Below are positions 8,021-17,096 of a stretch of 64,000 nt of DNA, piece after piece. Source of the DNA: Arthrobacter ruber (lineage in GTDB: Bacteria > Actinomycetota > Actinomycetes > Actinomycetales > Micrococcaceae); NCBI RefSeq assembly GCF_002954225.1, contig NZ_PPTH01000011.1, positions 151,446-215,445 of the forward strand. Reading direction: 5' to 3'. The notes under the pieces were generated by a model, which saw only the letters and a list, made by a program, of their open reading frames with translations, had not been told where the DNA came from and ran no database searches. Position 1 is the first letter of the stretch; each line of letters starts with the position of its first letter. A program made the position numbers and the translations under genes.

Positions 8021-8540
8021 GGCGGCGTGCGAGCCCGATCAGGACCGTGACGAAGATGACGACCGCCGCCGTGGCCGGCCAGATCGCGAGGGCGCCGTAG
8101 GACTGCAGCAGGAAGGAGGAGCCCGGCAGGTCGTCCGTCCCGTGGGGGCCGAGCAGGTGGGCGAGCCCTTCGCCCACCCCGAGGGCGAGGAGTGAACCGA
8201 GGATCGACCCTCCGACGGCGGCCAGGATGCGGGTGGGCGCCCCGGGGAGTTCCAGCCGGAGGGCGACGACGGCTCCCACCGCGATGCCGGCCACCAGTTC
8301 GAGGCCGGCGAGGGTGAGGTCGCGCAGCACCCAGTCGCCGGCGACCTCGGGGTCACCGAACAGGCGCCCGGTGGGAGCGAGGAGCCACCAGGCAGCACCC
8401 AGCAGGGCGCCGAGCAGGACCGTGGAGCCGAGCCACCAGAGGACACCGGCGGGGGGCACGGACCGCCGGTCCTCGGCGACGGCGTAGACCGGCGGCGGAT
8501 AGGTGCTCGATCCGGTGTCCGGCTGCTGGCTGGCGCGCAT
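8013..8540 (-). CDS. Integral membrane protein of unknown function, 175 residues
   Basis: Not recognised beyond being a membrane protein. About 30 polar N-terminal residues are followed by four hydrophobic segments: roughly 31-53 (VLWWLGSTVLLGALLGAAWW), 75-95, 105-125 and 145-170 (AIWPATAAVVIFVTVLIGLA), ending in a short positive tail RRRT. The N terminus is probably cytoplasmic. It resembles small actinobacterial DUF2567-type proteins, but I cannot confirm this by eye. It begins at ATG 8540 with a TAATGT box 7 nt upstream, so it appears to be expressed from its own leaderless promoter, 91 bp before hisD on the same strand. Confidence 0.7.
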   Translation of the reverse strand: MRASQQPDTGSSTYPPPVYAVAEDRRSVPPAGVLWWLGSTVLLGALLGAAWWLLAPTGRLFGDPEVAGDWVLRDLTLAGLELVAGIAVGAVVALRLELPGAPTRILAAVGGSILGSLLALGVGEGLAHLLGPHGTDDLPGSSFLLQSYGALAIWPATAAVVIFVTVLIGLARRRT

Positions 8541-8547
8541 GACTTCT

Positions 8548-8553
8548 ACATTA
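8548..8553 (-). promoter_or_regulatory. -10 box of a leaderless membrane-protein promoter
   Basis: TAATGT on the minus strand, then seven bases, then the ATG at 8540. Confidence 0.5.
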
Positions 8554-8669
8554 ACAAACCCTCCCGCGCCCGGGGACCGCGCCTAGGGTGGGAGGAGCGG
8601 CGCGAGCCGTGACCGGCACGGGTCCGTCCGCACACCGCGCTGCCCTGCCCCTACCTCCCGGAGGAACCC

Positions 8670-9200
8670 GTGAACAGTCCCAGCACCGCCCCGGCGGGCC
8701 AGCCGTCGGCCCTCGTTCCGCACGGCGAGTCCTTCCGCGAGGTGTTCCGCCGCCACGCCGCCGGCGTCGCGATCATCACCGCCACGTACGACGGCGTCCC
8801 CTACGGCTTCACCGCCACCTCCGTGGCGTCGCTGTCCGCGGAGCCTCCGCGGTTCTCCTTCAACATGGCGCGGACATCGTCCTCGTGGCCGGCGGTGGCG
8901 AACACGAACTTCGTGGGTGTGCACATGCTCAGCACCGAGAACGAGGGACTGGCGAACCGCTTCGCGCGCACGAAGGACCGCTTCACCGGGGACCACTGGG
9001 AGCCCGGGCCGGAGGGCGTGCCCGTCCTCAGGGACGTCGCCGGCTGGCTCGTGGGCCGGATCAGCATGCGCCTGTCCTTCGAGAACAACGCCGTGGTGGT
9101 CGCCGAGGTCGTCGCCGCGAGCATCGGCCCCGACGGCGCCCCCCTGCTGTACCACGGCGGGAGCTACGGCACCCCGACGGCCACCGACTACGTGATCTGA
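8670..9200 (+). CDS. Flavin reductase-like FMN-binding protein
   Basis: A 176-residue member of the flavin reductase family that uses NAD(P)H to reduce FMN or FAD, often for a two-component monooxygenase. The typical opening of the fold is seen at residues 19-60: SFREVFRRHAAGVAIITA, then YGFTATSVASLS and RFSFNMARTSSSWPAV. The segment FARTKDRFTGDHWEPG and the conserved VAEVVA also fit. The GTG start at 8670 has GGAGG seven bases upstream, and TAGGGT at 8584-8589 is a candidate -10 box for a leader of about 80 nt. No oxygenase gene lies nearby, so its partner and substrate are unknown. It converges on dnaE. Confidence 0.8.
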   Translation: MNSPSTAPAGQPSALVPHGESFREVFRRHAAGVAIITATYDGVPYGFTATSVASLSAEPPRFSFNMARTSSSWPAVANTNFVGVHMLSTENEGLANRFARTKDRFTGDHWEPGPEGVPVLRDVAGWLVGRISMRLSFENNAVVVAEVVAASIGPDGAPLLYHGGSYGTPTATDYVI

Positions 9201-9227
9201 GCCCGCCGGTCCTCTGCCAGGTACCCG

Positions 9228-12200
9228 TCAGGCGTCGAGGCAGGCCGGCCCCAGCAGCACCTTCAGGTCACCGAAGAGCCCCGGCGTCGGGTTGACCCGC
9301 AGGTCCACGCCGAGCTTCATGACCTCGACCTTGCGGGAGCCGTTGAGCCGGATGAGGACCTCGCTGGTACCCGGGTGCGTCCGCAGGACGTCACCGAGCG
9401 CCGTCACGGCCGTCTCCGTGGCCTTGTGCTGCAGCATCGAGATCACCACCGGGCCCGAATGGCCCTCACTGAGGTCCGGCACCGTCAGTTCCTGCGCGTT
9501 GAGCATCACGGCGCCGTCGTCCCTGCGCTGCAGGCGCCCCCGGACCACCACGATGAGGTCCTCCGCGAGGACGGCCGAGATGGGTCCGTACACCTGTCCG
9601 AAGAACATCACCTCCATGGACCCCGAGAGGTCCTCCACCTCGGCCCGGGCGTAGGCGTTGCCGCTGTTCTTGGCGATCCTGCGCTGCAGGGAGGTGATCA
9701 TCCCCGCGATCGTCACGATCGCGCCGTCCGCCGGCCCCTCCTCGCCGATGATCGACGGGATCGAGGCGTCCGCGTGCTGGCCGAGGATGCCCTCGAGTCC
9801 CTGCAGCGGGTGGTCGGAGACGTAGAGGCCGAGCATGTCGCGTTCGAAGGACAGCTTGTCCTTCTTGTCCCACTCCGGCAGGTCGGGCACCTCGACGGAC
9901 AGCCCGCCCACGCTCCCGCCGTCCGGATCGTCGAACGCGCTGAAGAGGTCGAACTGGTTCGCCGCCTCGTTGCGCTTGAGGACGATCACGGAGTCCACGG
10001 CCTCCTCGTGGATCATCGCGAGGGCGCGGCGCGGATGCCGTAGCGAGTCGAAGGCGCCGGCCTTGATGAGCGACTCGATGGTGCGCTTGTTGCACACGAC
10101 GGCGGGCACCTTCTGCAGGAAGTCGCTGAACGAGGCGAACGCGCCCTTCTCCTCGCGCGCGCCCACCATCGCGCCGACCACGTTCGCGCCGACGTTGCGG
10201 ATGGCCCCCATGCCGAAGCGGATGTCCCTGCCCACGGGGGTGAAGTTGACGCTGGACTCGTTGACGTCCGGCGGCAGCACGGTGATGCCCATGCGGCGGC
10301 ACTCGTTGAGGTAGATGGCCAGCTTGTCCTTGTCGTCGCCGACGCTGGTGAGCAGGGCCGCCATGTACTCGGCCGGGTAGTGCGCCTTCAAGTACGCCGT
10401 CCAGTAGGACACCAGACCGTAGGCGGCGGTGTGGGCCTTGTTGAACGCGTAGTCGGAGAAGGACTCCAGCACGGTCCACAGCTTGTCCATCGCGGCCTGG
10501 GAGTAGCCGTTGGCCTTCATGCCCGCGAAGAAGTCCGCCTGCTGCTTGTCCAGCTCCGACTTCTTCTTCTTGCCCATCGCTCGGCGGAGCATGTCCGCCT
10601 GGCCGAGGGTGAAGTTGGCCAGCTTCTGGGCGGCGCTCATCACCTGCTCCTGGTACACGATCAGGCCGTACGTGCCGCCGAGGATCTCCTCGAGGGGGCC
10701 CTCGAGCTCCGGGTGGATGGGCTCGATGTCCTGCAGGCCGTTCTTGCGCAGCGCGTAGTTCGTGTGCGAGTTCACGCCCATGGGACCCGGCCGGTACAGC
10801 GCCAGGACGGCGGAGATGTCCTCGAAGTTGTCGGGGCGCATGAGCTTCAGCAGGGACCGCATCGGCCCGCCGTCGAGCTGGAAGACACCCAGGGTGTCGC
10901 CGCGCGCGAGGAGTTCGTAGGACGCCTTGTCGTCGAGTTCGAGGTCCTCGAGGACCAGGTCGGTGTCCTTGTTGGCCTTGATGTTCTCGACGGCGTCCGT
11001 GATGATCGTCAGGTTCCTCAGGCCGAGGAAGTCCATCTTGATCAGCCCGAGGCCCTCGCAGGTGGGGTAGTCGAACTGCGTGATGATCTGGCCGTCCTGC
11101 TCACGGCGCATGATCGGGATGATGTCGATCAGCGGGTCGGAGGACATGATGACGCCGGCCGCGTGCACGCCCCACTGGCGCTTCAGCCCTTCGAGCCCGA
11201 GGGCCGTCTCGAACACCTTCTCGGAGTCGGCGTCGGTCTTCAGCAGCTCGCGCAGCTCCTCGGCCTCCGAGTAGCGCTTGGCGTTCTTGTTGTGCACGTC
11301 CGCCAGGGCCAGGCCCTTGCCCATGACGTCCGGCGGCATGGCCTTCGTGAGGCGCTCCCCCGTGGAGAACGGGTAGCCCATGACGCGGGAGGAGTCCTTG
11401 AGTGCCTGCTTGGCCTTGATGGTGCCGTACGTGACGATCATGGCAACGCGCTCGTCGCCGTACTTCTCCGTCACGTACCGGATGACCTCGGAGCGGCGGC
11501 GATCATCGAAGTCGACGTCGAAGTCGGGCATGGACACGCGCTCGGGGTTGAGGAAACGCTCGAAGATCAGGCCGTGCTTCAGGGGGTCGAGGTCGGTGAT
11601 GCGCATGGCGTACGCCACCATGGACCCGGCGCCCGAGCCGCGGCCGGGGCCCACGCGGATACCGTTGTTCTTGGCCCAGTTGATGAAGTCGGCCACCACG
11701 AGGAAGTAGCCGGGGAAGCCCATCTGCGTGATGACGCCCACCTCGAACTCCGCCTGCTTGCGGACGTCGTCCGGGACGCCGGCGGGATAGCGGTACTGCA
11801 GCCCCGTCTCGACCTCCTTCACGAACCAGGACTGCTCGTTCTCCCCCTCCGGCACGGGGAAGCGCGGCATGTAGTTGGCCTTGGTGTTGAACGAGACGTC
11901 GCACCGCTCGGCGATGAGCAGCGTGTTGTCGCAGGCCTCGGGGTAGTCGCGGAAGATGGCGCGCATCTCGGCGGGCGACTTCAGGTAGAACTCGTCGGCG
12001 TCGAACTTGAAGCGCTTCGGGTCCGCGAGCGTGGACCCGGACTGCACGCAGAGCAGCGCCGCGTGCGCCTTCGAGTCCTCCGCGTGCGTGTAGTGCAGGT
12101 CGTTGGTGGCCACGAGCGGCAGGCCGAGCTCCTTCGCGAGCCGGATGAGATCCGCCTTCACGTTCCGCTCGATGTCGAGCCCGTGGTCCATGAGCTCGCA

Positions 12201-12770
12201 GAAGTAGTTCTCTGCGCCGAAGATGTCGCGGAAGTCCGACGCCGCCTGCCTTGCCTCGTCGTAGAGGCCGAGCCGGAGCTTGGTCTGGACCTCGCCGGAG
12301 GGGCAGCCCGTGGTGGCGATGAGTCCCTTGCCGTAGGTCTGGAGCAGGTCGCGGTCCATGCGCGGCTTGTACAGGTAGCCCTCGAGGGAGGCCAGCGAGG
12401 ACATCCGGAAGAGGTTGTGCATCCCCTCGGTGGTCTCGGACCACAGGGTCATGTGGGTGTAGGCGCCGGCACCGGACACGTCGTCGCGCCCTCCGCCGCC
12501 CCACTGCACGCGGGTGCGGTCGCTGCGGGCGGTCCCGGGAGTGACGTAGGCCTCGACGCCGATGATCGGCTTGATGCCGGCGCTGGTGGCCTTGCTCCAG
12601 AAGTCGAAGGCCCCGAACACGAACCCGTGGTCGGTGGTCGCGAGGGCCTTCATCCCGAGTTCCTCGGTGTGGCTGAACAGGTCCGTCAGTCGGGCCGCGC
12701 CATCGAGCATCGAGTACTCGGTGTGGTTGTGGAGATGGACGAACGAGTCTTCGGATGCAGGAGTAGCCAC
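9228..12770 (-). CDS. dnaE: DNA polymerase III alpha subunit
   Basis: Catalytic subunit of the replicative DNA polymerase. At 1180 residues it is normal length for DnaE1. Domains in order: PHP domain with HLHNHTEYSMLDG (residues 13-25); polymerase palm with the metal-binding PDFDVDFDD near residue 411-419; fingers with VYQEQVM and LGQADMLRRAMGKKK; helix-hairpin-helix region near 850; and an OB fold (VTIAGMITSLQRRIAKNSG) followed by the C-terminal tau-binding region. The start is GTG 12770 and TAGACT ends 6 nt before it, so the mRNA is predicted to be leaderless. The gene stands alone. Confidence 0.98.
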   Translation of the reverse strand: MATPASEDSFVHLHNHTEYSMLDGAARLTDLFSHTEELGMKALATTDHGFVFGAFDFWSKATSAGIKPIIGVEAYVTPGTARSDRTRVQWGGGGRDDVSGAGAYTHMTLWSETTEGMHNLFRMSSLASLEGYLYKPRMDRDLLQTYGKGLIATTGCPSGEVQTKLRLGLYDEARQAASDFRDIFGAENYFCELMDHGLDIERNVKADLIRLAKELGLPLVATNDLHYTHAEDSKAHAALLCVQSGSTLADPKRFKFDADEFYLKSPAEMRAIFRDYPEACDNTLLIAERCDVSFNTKANYMPRFPVPEGENEQSWFVKEVETGLQYRYPAGVPDDVRKQAEFEVGVITQMGFPGYFLVVADFINWAKNNGIRVGPGRGSGAGSMVAYAMRITDLDPLKHGLIFERFLNPERVSMPDFDVDFDDRRRSEVIRYVTEKYGDERVAMIVTYGTIKAKQALKDSSRVMGYPFSTGERLTKAMPPDVMGKGLALADVHNKNAKRYSEAEELRELLKTDADSEKVFETALGLEGLKRQWGVHAAGVIMSSDPLIDIIPIMRREQDGQIITQFDYPTCEGLGLIKMDFLGLRNLTIITDAVENIKANKDTDLVLEDLELDDKASYELLARGDTLGVFQLDGGPMRSLLKLMRPDNFEDISAVLALYRPGPMGVNSHTNYALRKNGLQDIEPIHPELEGPLEEILGGTYGLIVYQEQVMSAAQKLANFTLGQADMLRRAMGKKKKSELDKQQADFFAGMKANGYSQAAMDKLWTVLESFSDYAFNKAHTAAYGLVSYWTAYLKAHYPAEYMAALLTSVGDDKDKLAIYLNECRRMGITVLPPDVNESSVNFTPVGRDIRFGMGAIRNVGANVVGAMVGAREEKGAFASFSDFLQKVPAVVCNKRTIESLIKAGAFDSLRHPRRALAMIHEEAVDSVIVLKRNEAANQFDLFSAFDDPDGGSVGGLSVEVPDLPEWDKKDKLSFERDMLGLYVSDHPLQGLEGILGQHADASIPSIIGEEGPADGAIVTIAGMITSLQRRIAKNSGNAYARAEVEDLSGSMEVMFFGQVYGPISAVLAEDLIVVVRGRLQRRDDGAVMLNAQELTVPDLSEGHSGPVVISMLQHKATETAVTALGDVLRTHPGTSEVLIRLNGSRKVEVMKLGVDLRVNPTPGLFGDLKVLLGPACLDA

Positions 12771-12776
12771 CCCCCG

Positions 12777-12782
12777 AGTCTA
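12777..12782 (-). promoter_or_regulatory. -10 box of a leaderless dnaE promoter
   Basis: TAGACT on the minus strand, then six bases (CGGGGG), then the GTG start of dnaE. Confidence 0.6.
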
Positions 12783-12885
12783 GTGCTCCCCCACCCCCTC
12801 GGCGGCCGCCGAGACCGTCGTCCGACGTCGGTACGGCGTGTCCCGCGGGGCCGCTCGGGTGTGTCGGACGAGGCCCTCCGAAAGG

Positions 12886-13821
12886 TCAGACGAGGCCGTT
12901 GGTCAGGGCCATGAGAGCGTACGCGAGGTCCACCGGGTAGGGGCTCGTCACGCTGACCGGCTCCCCCGTCACCGGGTGGGCGAAACCCAGACGGTGCGCG
13001 TGGAGCCACTGCCGCGTGAGGCCGAGCTCGGCGGCCAGCCGCGGATCCGCCCCGTAGGTGAGGTCGCCCGCGCAGGGGTGGCGGAGGGCCGAGAAATGCA
13101 CGCGGATCTGGTGCGTCCTGCCCGTCTCGAGGTGCACCTCCACGAGGCTCGCCCGGCCGAAGGCCTCCAGCACCTCGTAGTGGGTCACGGAGTCCCGGCC
13201 CCCGTCCATGACGGCGAAGCGCCACTCGTGGTGCGGGTGCCGGCCGATCGGTGCATCGATGGTGCCCTGCAGCGGTTCGGGCAGGCCCTGCACCACCGCG
13301 TGGTACACCTTGTCGACCGTGCGCTCCTTGAAGGCACGCTTCAGCGCCGTGTAGGCGGGCTCGGTCTTGGCGACCACCATCGCCCCCGAGGTCCCGACGT
13401 CGAGGCGGTGGACGATCCCGACGCGCTCGGGAGCGCCCGAGGTCGAGATGCGGTAGCCCGCTGCGGCCAGGGCTCCGACGACGGTGGGGCCCACCCAGCC
13501 CGGCGAGGGGTGGGCTGCGACGCCCACGGGCTTGTCGACGACCACGAAGTCCTCGTCGTCGAGCAGGATGCCCATGCCGTCGACCGCCTCCGGGATGACG
13601 CGGTGCCTGTCCTCGGGATCCGGGACGTCCACGTCGACGCGGTCCCCGGCGTGGACCCGGTCCGACTTCGCCAGCGGGAGGCCCCCGCGCCGCACCCGGC
13701 CGTCGGAGCACCACTGCGCCACGGCCGACCGTGAGACCTCCAGCAGCCGCGCCAGGGCCGCATCGACGCGGCTCCCGGCATCGGCCTCGGGGACGAGGAT
13801 CTCCTGGTGGTCAGCGGTCAC
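12886..13821 (-). CDS. RluA/RluD family ribosomal RNA pseudouridine synthase
   Basis: Converts uridines in 23S rRNA to pseudouridine. I chose the GTG at 13821 (311 residues) because it overlaps the end of lspA by 11 nt and has a purine-rich GGGGGAG upstream; a longer frame begins at 13854. An S4-type RNA-binding domain spans residues 12-65, and the catalytic domain follows with the signature [19 protein letters not shown], the catalytic aspartate being D141. [15 protein letters not shown] and [11 protein letters not shown] are also family motifs. The order lspA-rluD is widespread in bacteria. Which uridines it modifies cannot be read from the sequence. Confidence 0.92.
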   Translation of the reverse strand: MTADHQEILVPEADAGSRVDAALARLLEVSRSAVAQWCSDGRVRRGGLPLAKSDRVHAGDRVDVDVPDPEDRHRVIPEAVDGMGILLDDEDFVVVDKPVGVAAHPSPGWVGPTVVGALAAAGYRISTSGAPERVGIVHRLDVGTSGAMVVAKTEPAYTALKRAFKERTVDKVYHAVVQGLPEPLQGTIDAPIGRHPHHEWRFAVMDGGRDSVTHYEVLEAFGRASLVEVHLETGRTHQIRVHFSALRHPCAGDLTYGADPRLAAELGLTRQWLHAHRLGFAHPVTGEPVSVTSPYPVDLAYALMALTNGLV

Positions 13822-14428
13822 GGTCGTCCTGCTCCCCCCCGGCGGGTCCGGCATCGGCGCCGGTCTCCGCGGCGGGCTGCTCGTCCGTGCTGCGCGTGCC
13901 GTCCATGCCGATCCCCCGCAGCGTCAGGATGCAGATGAGCACCACCCCGCTGACGACGGCGGAGTCGGCGATGTTGAAGATGGCGAAGTTGGGCAGCGCG
14001 ATGAAGTCCACCACGTGGCCCTGGCCGAACGACGGCTCCCGGAGGAGGCGGTCGGTGAGGTTGCCGAGGGCCCCGCCGAGCACGAGTCCGAGCGCGACGG
14101 CCCACCCCCAGGACGCGACGCGCCGGACCTGCAGCACGATGGCCGTGGCGACGACCACCATGATGATCGTGAACACCCAGGTGTAGTCCGTGCCGATGGA
14201 GAACGCTGCCCCGGGGTTGCGGATGAAGCGCCAGTCGAGCAGGGGCGGGAGCACGGGGATGACCTGTCCCTCGGTCATGGTCGTGACGACCCACCACTTG
14301 GTGAGCTGGTCGAAGGTGTAGGCGACCACGGTGCACAGCAGCATGAGGGCGCCGTACCGCGCGGGGATCCTCCGGGCGTGGGCCGGGTCCCCGGTGGGAA
14401 GGGGCTCGGCTGGCTGGTGCTCGTTCAC
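13811..14428 (-). CDS. lspA: Lipoprotein signal peptidase
   Basis: Cleaves the signal peptide of diacylglyceryl-modified prolipoproteins at the outer face of the membrane. The 205-residue protein has four membrane segments (about 26-45, 84-101, 107-125, 152-174). The catalytic aspartates are D126 in GNLTDRLLR and D155 in FNIADSA, and NPGAAFSIG is the conserved asparagine motif. It carries a longer polar C-terminal tail (about 30 residues, rich in acidic residues) than E. coli LspA. GTG is the likely start. It overlaps the downstream pseudouridine synthase. Confidence 0.95.
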   Translation of the reverse strand: MNEHQPAEPLPTGDPAHARRIPARYGALMLLCTVVAYTFDQLTKWWVVTTMTEGQVIPVLPPLLDWRFIRNPGAAFSIGTDYTWVFTIIMVVVATAIVLQVRRVASWGWAVALGLVLGGALGNLTDRLLREPSFGQGHVVDFIALPNFAIFNIADSAVVSGVVLICILTLRGIGMDGTRSTDEQPAAETGADAGPAGGEQDDRDR

Positions 14429-14484
14429 GGTGCATCCAAGGTGTAGGCGCTGCGGGGGGCTGCCGCCGGGGCGGCTGGGACGGC

Positions 14485-14530
14485 GGAAGGGCCGGTGCCG
14501 GGGATCGCGCCCCCGGTCACCGGCCCTTCC
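14485..14530 (-). terminator. Intrinsic terminator after divIVA
   Basis: GGAAGGGCCGGTG (14485-14497) pairs perfectly with CACCGGCCCTTCC (14518-14530), and an inner CCGGGG/CCCCGG extends the stem. It lies 40 bp past the divIVA stop and would end the dcw-sepF-divIVA transcript before lspA. Confidence 0.85.
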
Positions 14531-14569
14531 ACTGGAGGCCCGACACGCATCGGTCGGACCGGTTATCTG

Positions 14570-15211
14570 CTAGGAGGCCGACGCGTCGGACGCGAGCGAG
14601 CCGCGGGCGTCCAGATCGCGCAGCTGGCCCTCGATGTAGGCCTTGAGGCGCTGGCGGTAGTCGCGCTCGAAGCCGCGCAGCTGCTCCACCTTGCTCTCGA
14701 GCACGGTCTTCTGCTCCTCGAGGTCCCCGAGGGTCTTGCGGCTCTTCTCCTGGGCGTCGTCGACCAGGCCGGTGGCCTCGATCTGAGCCTCGGCGATGAT
14801 CTTGTCGCGCTGCTCCACCCCGGCGTTGACGTACTCGTCGTGCAGGCGCTGGGCCATGGCGAGCACGCCTGCGGCGGACTCTGCCGAGCCGGTGGAAGCT
14901 GTGGCGGGGGTGGCGGGAACGGCGGCGGGCGACGGCGTCTCGACGTCGGCGACGATCCCGGTGGCGTCGTCCCCGCTGACGGCTTCCGTGCTCGTGCTGG
15001 CCGCGACGGGGGCCGGGATGGTCCCGGTCTGCGGGGCGTCGGACGGGCCGTCCGAGACCCGGCGGCGCAGTTCCTCGTTCTCGGAGTTCAGGCGGCGGAG
15101 TTCGACGACGATCTCGTCGAGGAAGTCGTCCACCTCGTCCTGGTCGTAGCCCTCGCGGAACTTGGTCGGCTGGAACCTCTTGTTGACAACGTCTTCTGGC
15201 GTCAAAGCCAT
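14570..15211 (-). CDS. divIVA: DivIVA-domain protein (Wag31-like)
   Basis: Curvature-sensing coiled-coil scaffold that marks cell poles and directs wall growth in actinobacteria. In the 213-residue protein the N-terminal domain reads MALTPEDVVNKRFQPTKFRE, then GYDQDEVDDFLDEIV, the lipid-binding and first coiled-coil part. Residues about 60-100 are a disordered Ala/Thr/Pro linker, and a second coiled coil runs from about 110 to 200 (DEYVNAGVEQRDKIIAEAQI, EEQKTVLESKVEQLRGFERD). The start has GAGGTGA 4 nt upstream. It ends the division cluster, downstream of sepF and yggT, as in other actinobacteria. Confidence 0.95.
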   Translation of the reverse strand: MALTPEDVVNKRFQPTKFREGYDQDEVDDFLDEIVVELRRLNSENEELRRRVSDGPSDAPQTGTIPAPVAASTSTEAVSGDDATGIVADVETPSPAAVPATPATASTGSAESAAGVLAMAQRLHDEYVNAGVEQRDKIIAEAQIEATGLVDDAQEKSRKTLGDLEEQKTVLESKVEQLRGFERDYRQRLKAYIEGQLRDLDARGSLASDASAS

Positions 15212-15357
15212 CTGGTCACCTCATACTCATAGGAGCCGTCCGCCCCGGAGGGCAGGCAGGGCTGTGGTACCGATTCATGGACATGATCTCGTGACTCACG
15301 TCGGACTGTGCATCAGCGTATATCTTCTGGAACTTCATTCCGAAACGGACTCGGTGG

Positions 15358-15648
15358 CTATCGCGCGAGCCCTTCGGACACGGACATCAGGATGAGCACG
15401 ACGATGAACAGCACCAAGAAGGCGAGATCGAGCTGCACGCCACCCAGTCGGAGCGGCGGGATCAGCCGGCGGAGGGCATTGATGGGCGGGTCGGTCACCG
15501 AGTAGACGCCGGAGGCGAGGACCAGCGCCGACTTCTGGGGACGCCAGTCCCGCGCGAAGCCCTGCACGGCGTCGTAGACGATCCGCAGGATCAGGGCGAG
15601 CTGGAACAGCATCAGTACCAGGTAGATCAGGGCGAATACCAAACTCAC
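15358..15648 (-). CDS. YggT family membrane protein
   Basis: The 96-residue protein has two hydrophobic segments, about residues 3-25 and 73-92, with the family segment DPPINALRRLIPPLRLGGVQ in the loop between them. YggT proteins regularly lie between sepF and divIVA in Gram-positive division clusters; they are linked to division or osmotic tolerance, but the molecular role is not settled. The GTG start at 15648 has only a distant GAAGGA upstream. The 58-bp gap to sepF suggests co-transcription. Confidence 0.9.
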   Translation of the reverse strand: MSLVFALIYLVLMLFQLALILRIVYDAVQGFARDWRPQKSALVLASGVYSVTDPPINALRRLIPPLRLGGVQLDLAFLVLFIVVLILMSVSEGLAR

Positions 15649-15706
15649 GGAGCAGTTCCAGTCCTTCGGGCCATCGGAGGGTCGGCGACCGTCGTGGCCG
15701 CGCCGG

Positions 15707-16228
15707 TCAGCTCTGGTTGAAGAAGCTGGTCTGCGCCTCGCTCGCCTTCAGGTCCTCGCCGAGGACTTCAATATACGACGGCGAGAGCAGGAACACCTTA
15801 TTGGTGACCCGCTCGATGCTGCCGTGCAGACCGAAGACGAGGCCGGCCGAGAAGTCGACGAGCCGCTTCGCGTCGGCCTCGCCCATGTCGGTGACGTTCA
15901 TGATCACGGGGATACCGTCCCGGAAGCTCTCACCGATGAGCTTGGCGTCGTTGTAGGAGCGTGGGTGGATCGTGGTGATCTGGCGCAGGGCCGCGGAGTC
16001 CTCACGCGACGACGGCGCACGCTTGATGGGTGTCACGGGTGCACGGTACTCCTCGGCGGGGGCCACCCGGGTCACGGCGGGGGCCGGCTCGAGGTGGCGT
16101 TCGTCGCGGTCGTAATCCACTGAATAGTCCTCGTTCCTGCTGTGCGCGCTCTTCGTTTCGGGCTCGTAGTGCTCATCACCATCGGCGAGCCCAAGGTAGA
16201 TCATCGTCTTGCGCAGTGCGCCAGCCAT
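15707..16228 (-). CDS. sepF: Cell division protein SepF
   Basis: Membrane anchor and bundler for FtsZ; in actinobacteria, which lack FtsA, it ties the Z-ring to the membrane. The 173-residue protein starts at ATG 16228 (AGGAG upstream). The N terminus [14 protein letters not shown] is the amphipathic membrane-binding helix. A disordered charged linker spans about 17-85, and the SepF fold runs from about 86 to 165 with the family motifs [32 protein letters not shown] and [11 protein letters not shown]. An in-frame start at 16297 is less likely because it would put residues before the helix. Confidence 0.96.
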   Translation of the reverse strand: MAGALRKTMIYLGLADGDEHYEPETKSAHSRNEDYSVDYDRDERHLEPAPAVTRVAPAEEYRAPVTPIKRAPSSREDSAALRQITTIHPRSYNDAKLIGESFRDGIPVIMNVTDMGEADAKRLVDFSAGLVFGLHGSIERVTNKVFLLSPSYIEVLGEDLKASEAQTSFFNQS

Positions 16229-16337
16229 GGTGACTCCTGTTCTGAGAGAGAGTGGATTGGGGGGTTCCGGGGGGTGGGCCGCACGAAGCGCACCCACCGG
16301 TCCGGCTGCCCGTGGTGCCGCCGTTCCAGCTCAGAGG

Positions 16338-17096
16338 CTACCCCACGGCCGGACGCGGACCGAGGACATCAGAACCGATCCGCAGGTGTGTCGCACCGGC
16401 GGCGACGGCGGCCTCGAGATCGCCGCTCATGCCGGCGGAGATGCCCGTCGCCGAGGGGTCCACGGCCTGCACGACGGCGGCGATCCGCAGCAGCTGCGCG
16501 AATGCGTCGGCCGGCTCCGCGCCGAGCGGTGCGACCGCCATGACGCCGGCGAGGCGCAGTCCGGTCGTTCCTGCGACGGCGGTGGCCAGCCCGGCCGCCT
16601 CCTCGGGGAGGGCACCGCCCCGGCCCGACGTGGCACCGGGATCGAGCGTGAACTGCAGGTAGCACGCGAGGTCCCCGCGCGGGGGCAGCCCCTCCGCCGT
16701 CCGCCGTGCCTGTTCTGTGCCCATCGCCTTCCCGAGCGCCGCGACGAGCGGAGCGCGGTCCACCGAGTGCACGCTGGAGGCGTACCTGACCACCGATCTG
16801 GCCTTGTTGGTCTGCAGCTGTCCGATGAAGTGCCACCGCACGTCCAGGTCCTCGAGCTCGGTGGCCTTCGCGGCGGCCTCCTGGTCCCGGTTCTCGCCCA
16901 GGTCGGTGACCCCGAGCCCGGCGAGGATCCGCGCATCGGACGCCGGGAAGTACTTGGTGACGACGATCAGCTCCGGTTCGCTCCGCCGGGCCGCCGCCGC
17001 GGCTGCGGTGATCCGGGCACGGACCGCATCGAGCCTGCCGGCGAGATCTCGGACCCGGTCCTGATCGGGTGCGGCGCCTCCCCCGTCGACACTCAC
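16338..17096 (-). CDS. YggS family PLP homeostasis protein
   Basis: Pyridoxal-phosphate-binding protein of the COG0325 family, involved in vitamin B6 and amino acid balance; it has no confirmed enzymatic activity. The 252-residue protein binds PLP at K48 in LIVVTKYFP. Other family motifs are LGENRDQEAAAK, WHFIGQLQTNKARSV, VHSVDR, GMSGDLEAAV and LRIGSDVLGPR. GTG 17096 overlaps the stop of pgeF in the sequence GTGA, so translation is probably coupled. Its position between pgeF and sepF is standard for actinobacteria. Confidence 0.93.
   Translation of the reverse strand: MSVDGGGAAPDQDRVRDLAGRLDAVRARITAAAAAARRSEPELIVVTKYFPASDARILAGLGVTDLGENRDQEAAAKATELEDLDVRWHFIGQLQTNKARSVVRYASSVHSVDRAPLVAALGKAMGTEQARRTAEGLPPRGDLACYLQFTLDPGATSGRGGALPEEAAGLATAVAGTTGLRLAGVMAVAPLGAEPADAFAQLLRIAAVVQAVDPSATGISAGMSGDLEAAVAAGATHLRIGSDVLGPRPAVG

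Noticed and set aside
12818..12871. TCGTCCGAC/GTCGGACGA inverted repeat as a terminator after the pseudouridine synthase gene
   Set aside because: The arms are 36 bp apart without inner pairing that I can see and without a T-run; too weak to call.
10380..12914. An 844-codon open frame on the plus strand
   Set aside because: It is antisense to dnaE, whose protein is unmistakable. The frame stays open only because of codon bias in high-GC DNA.
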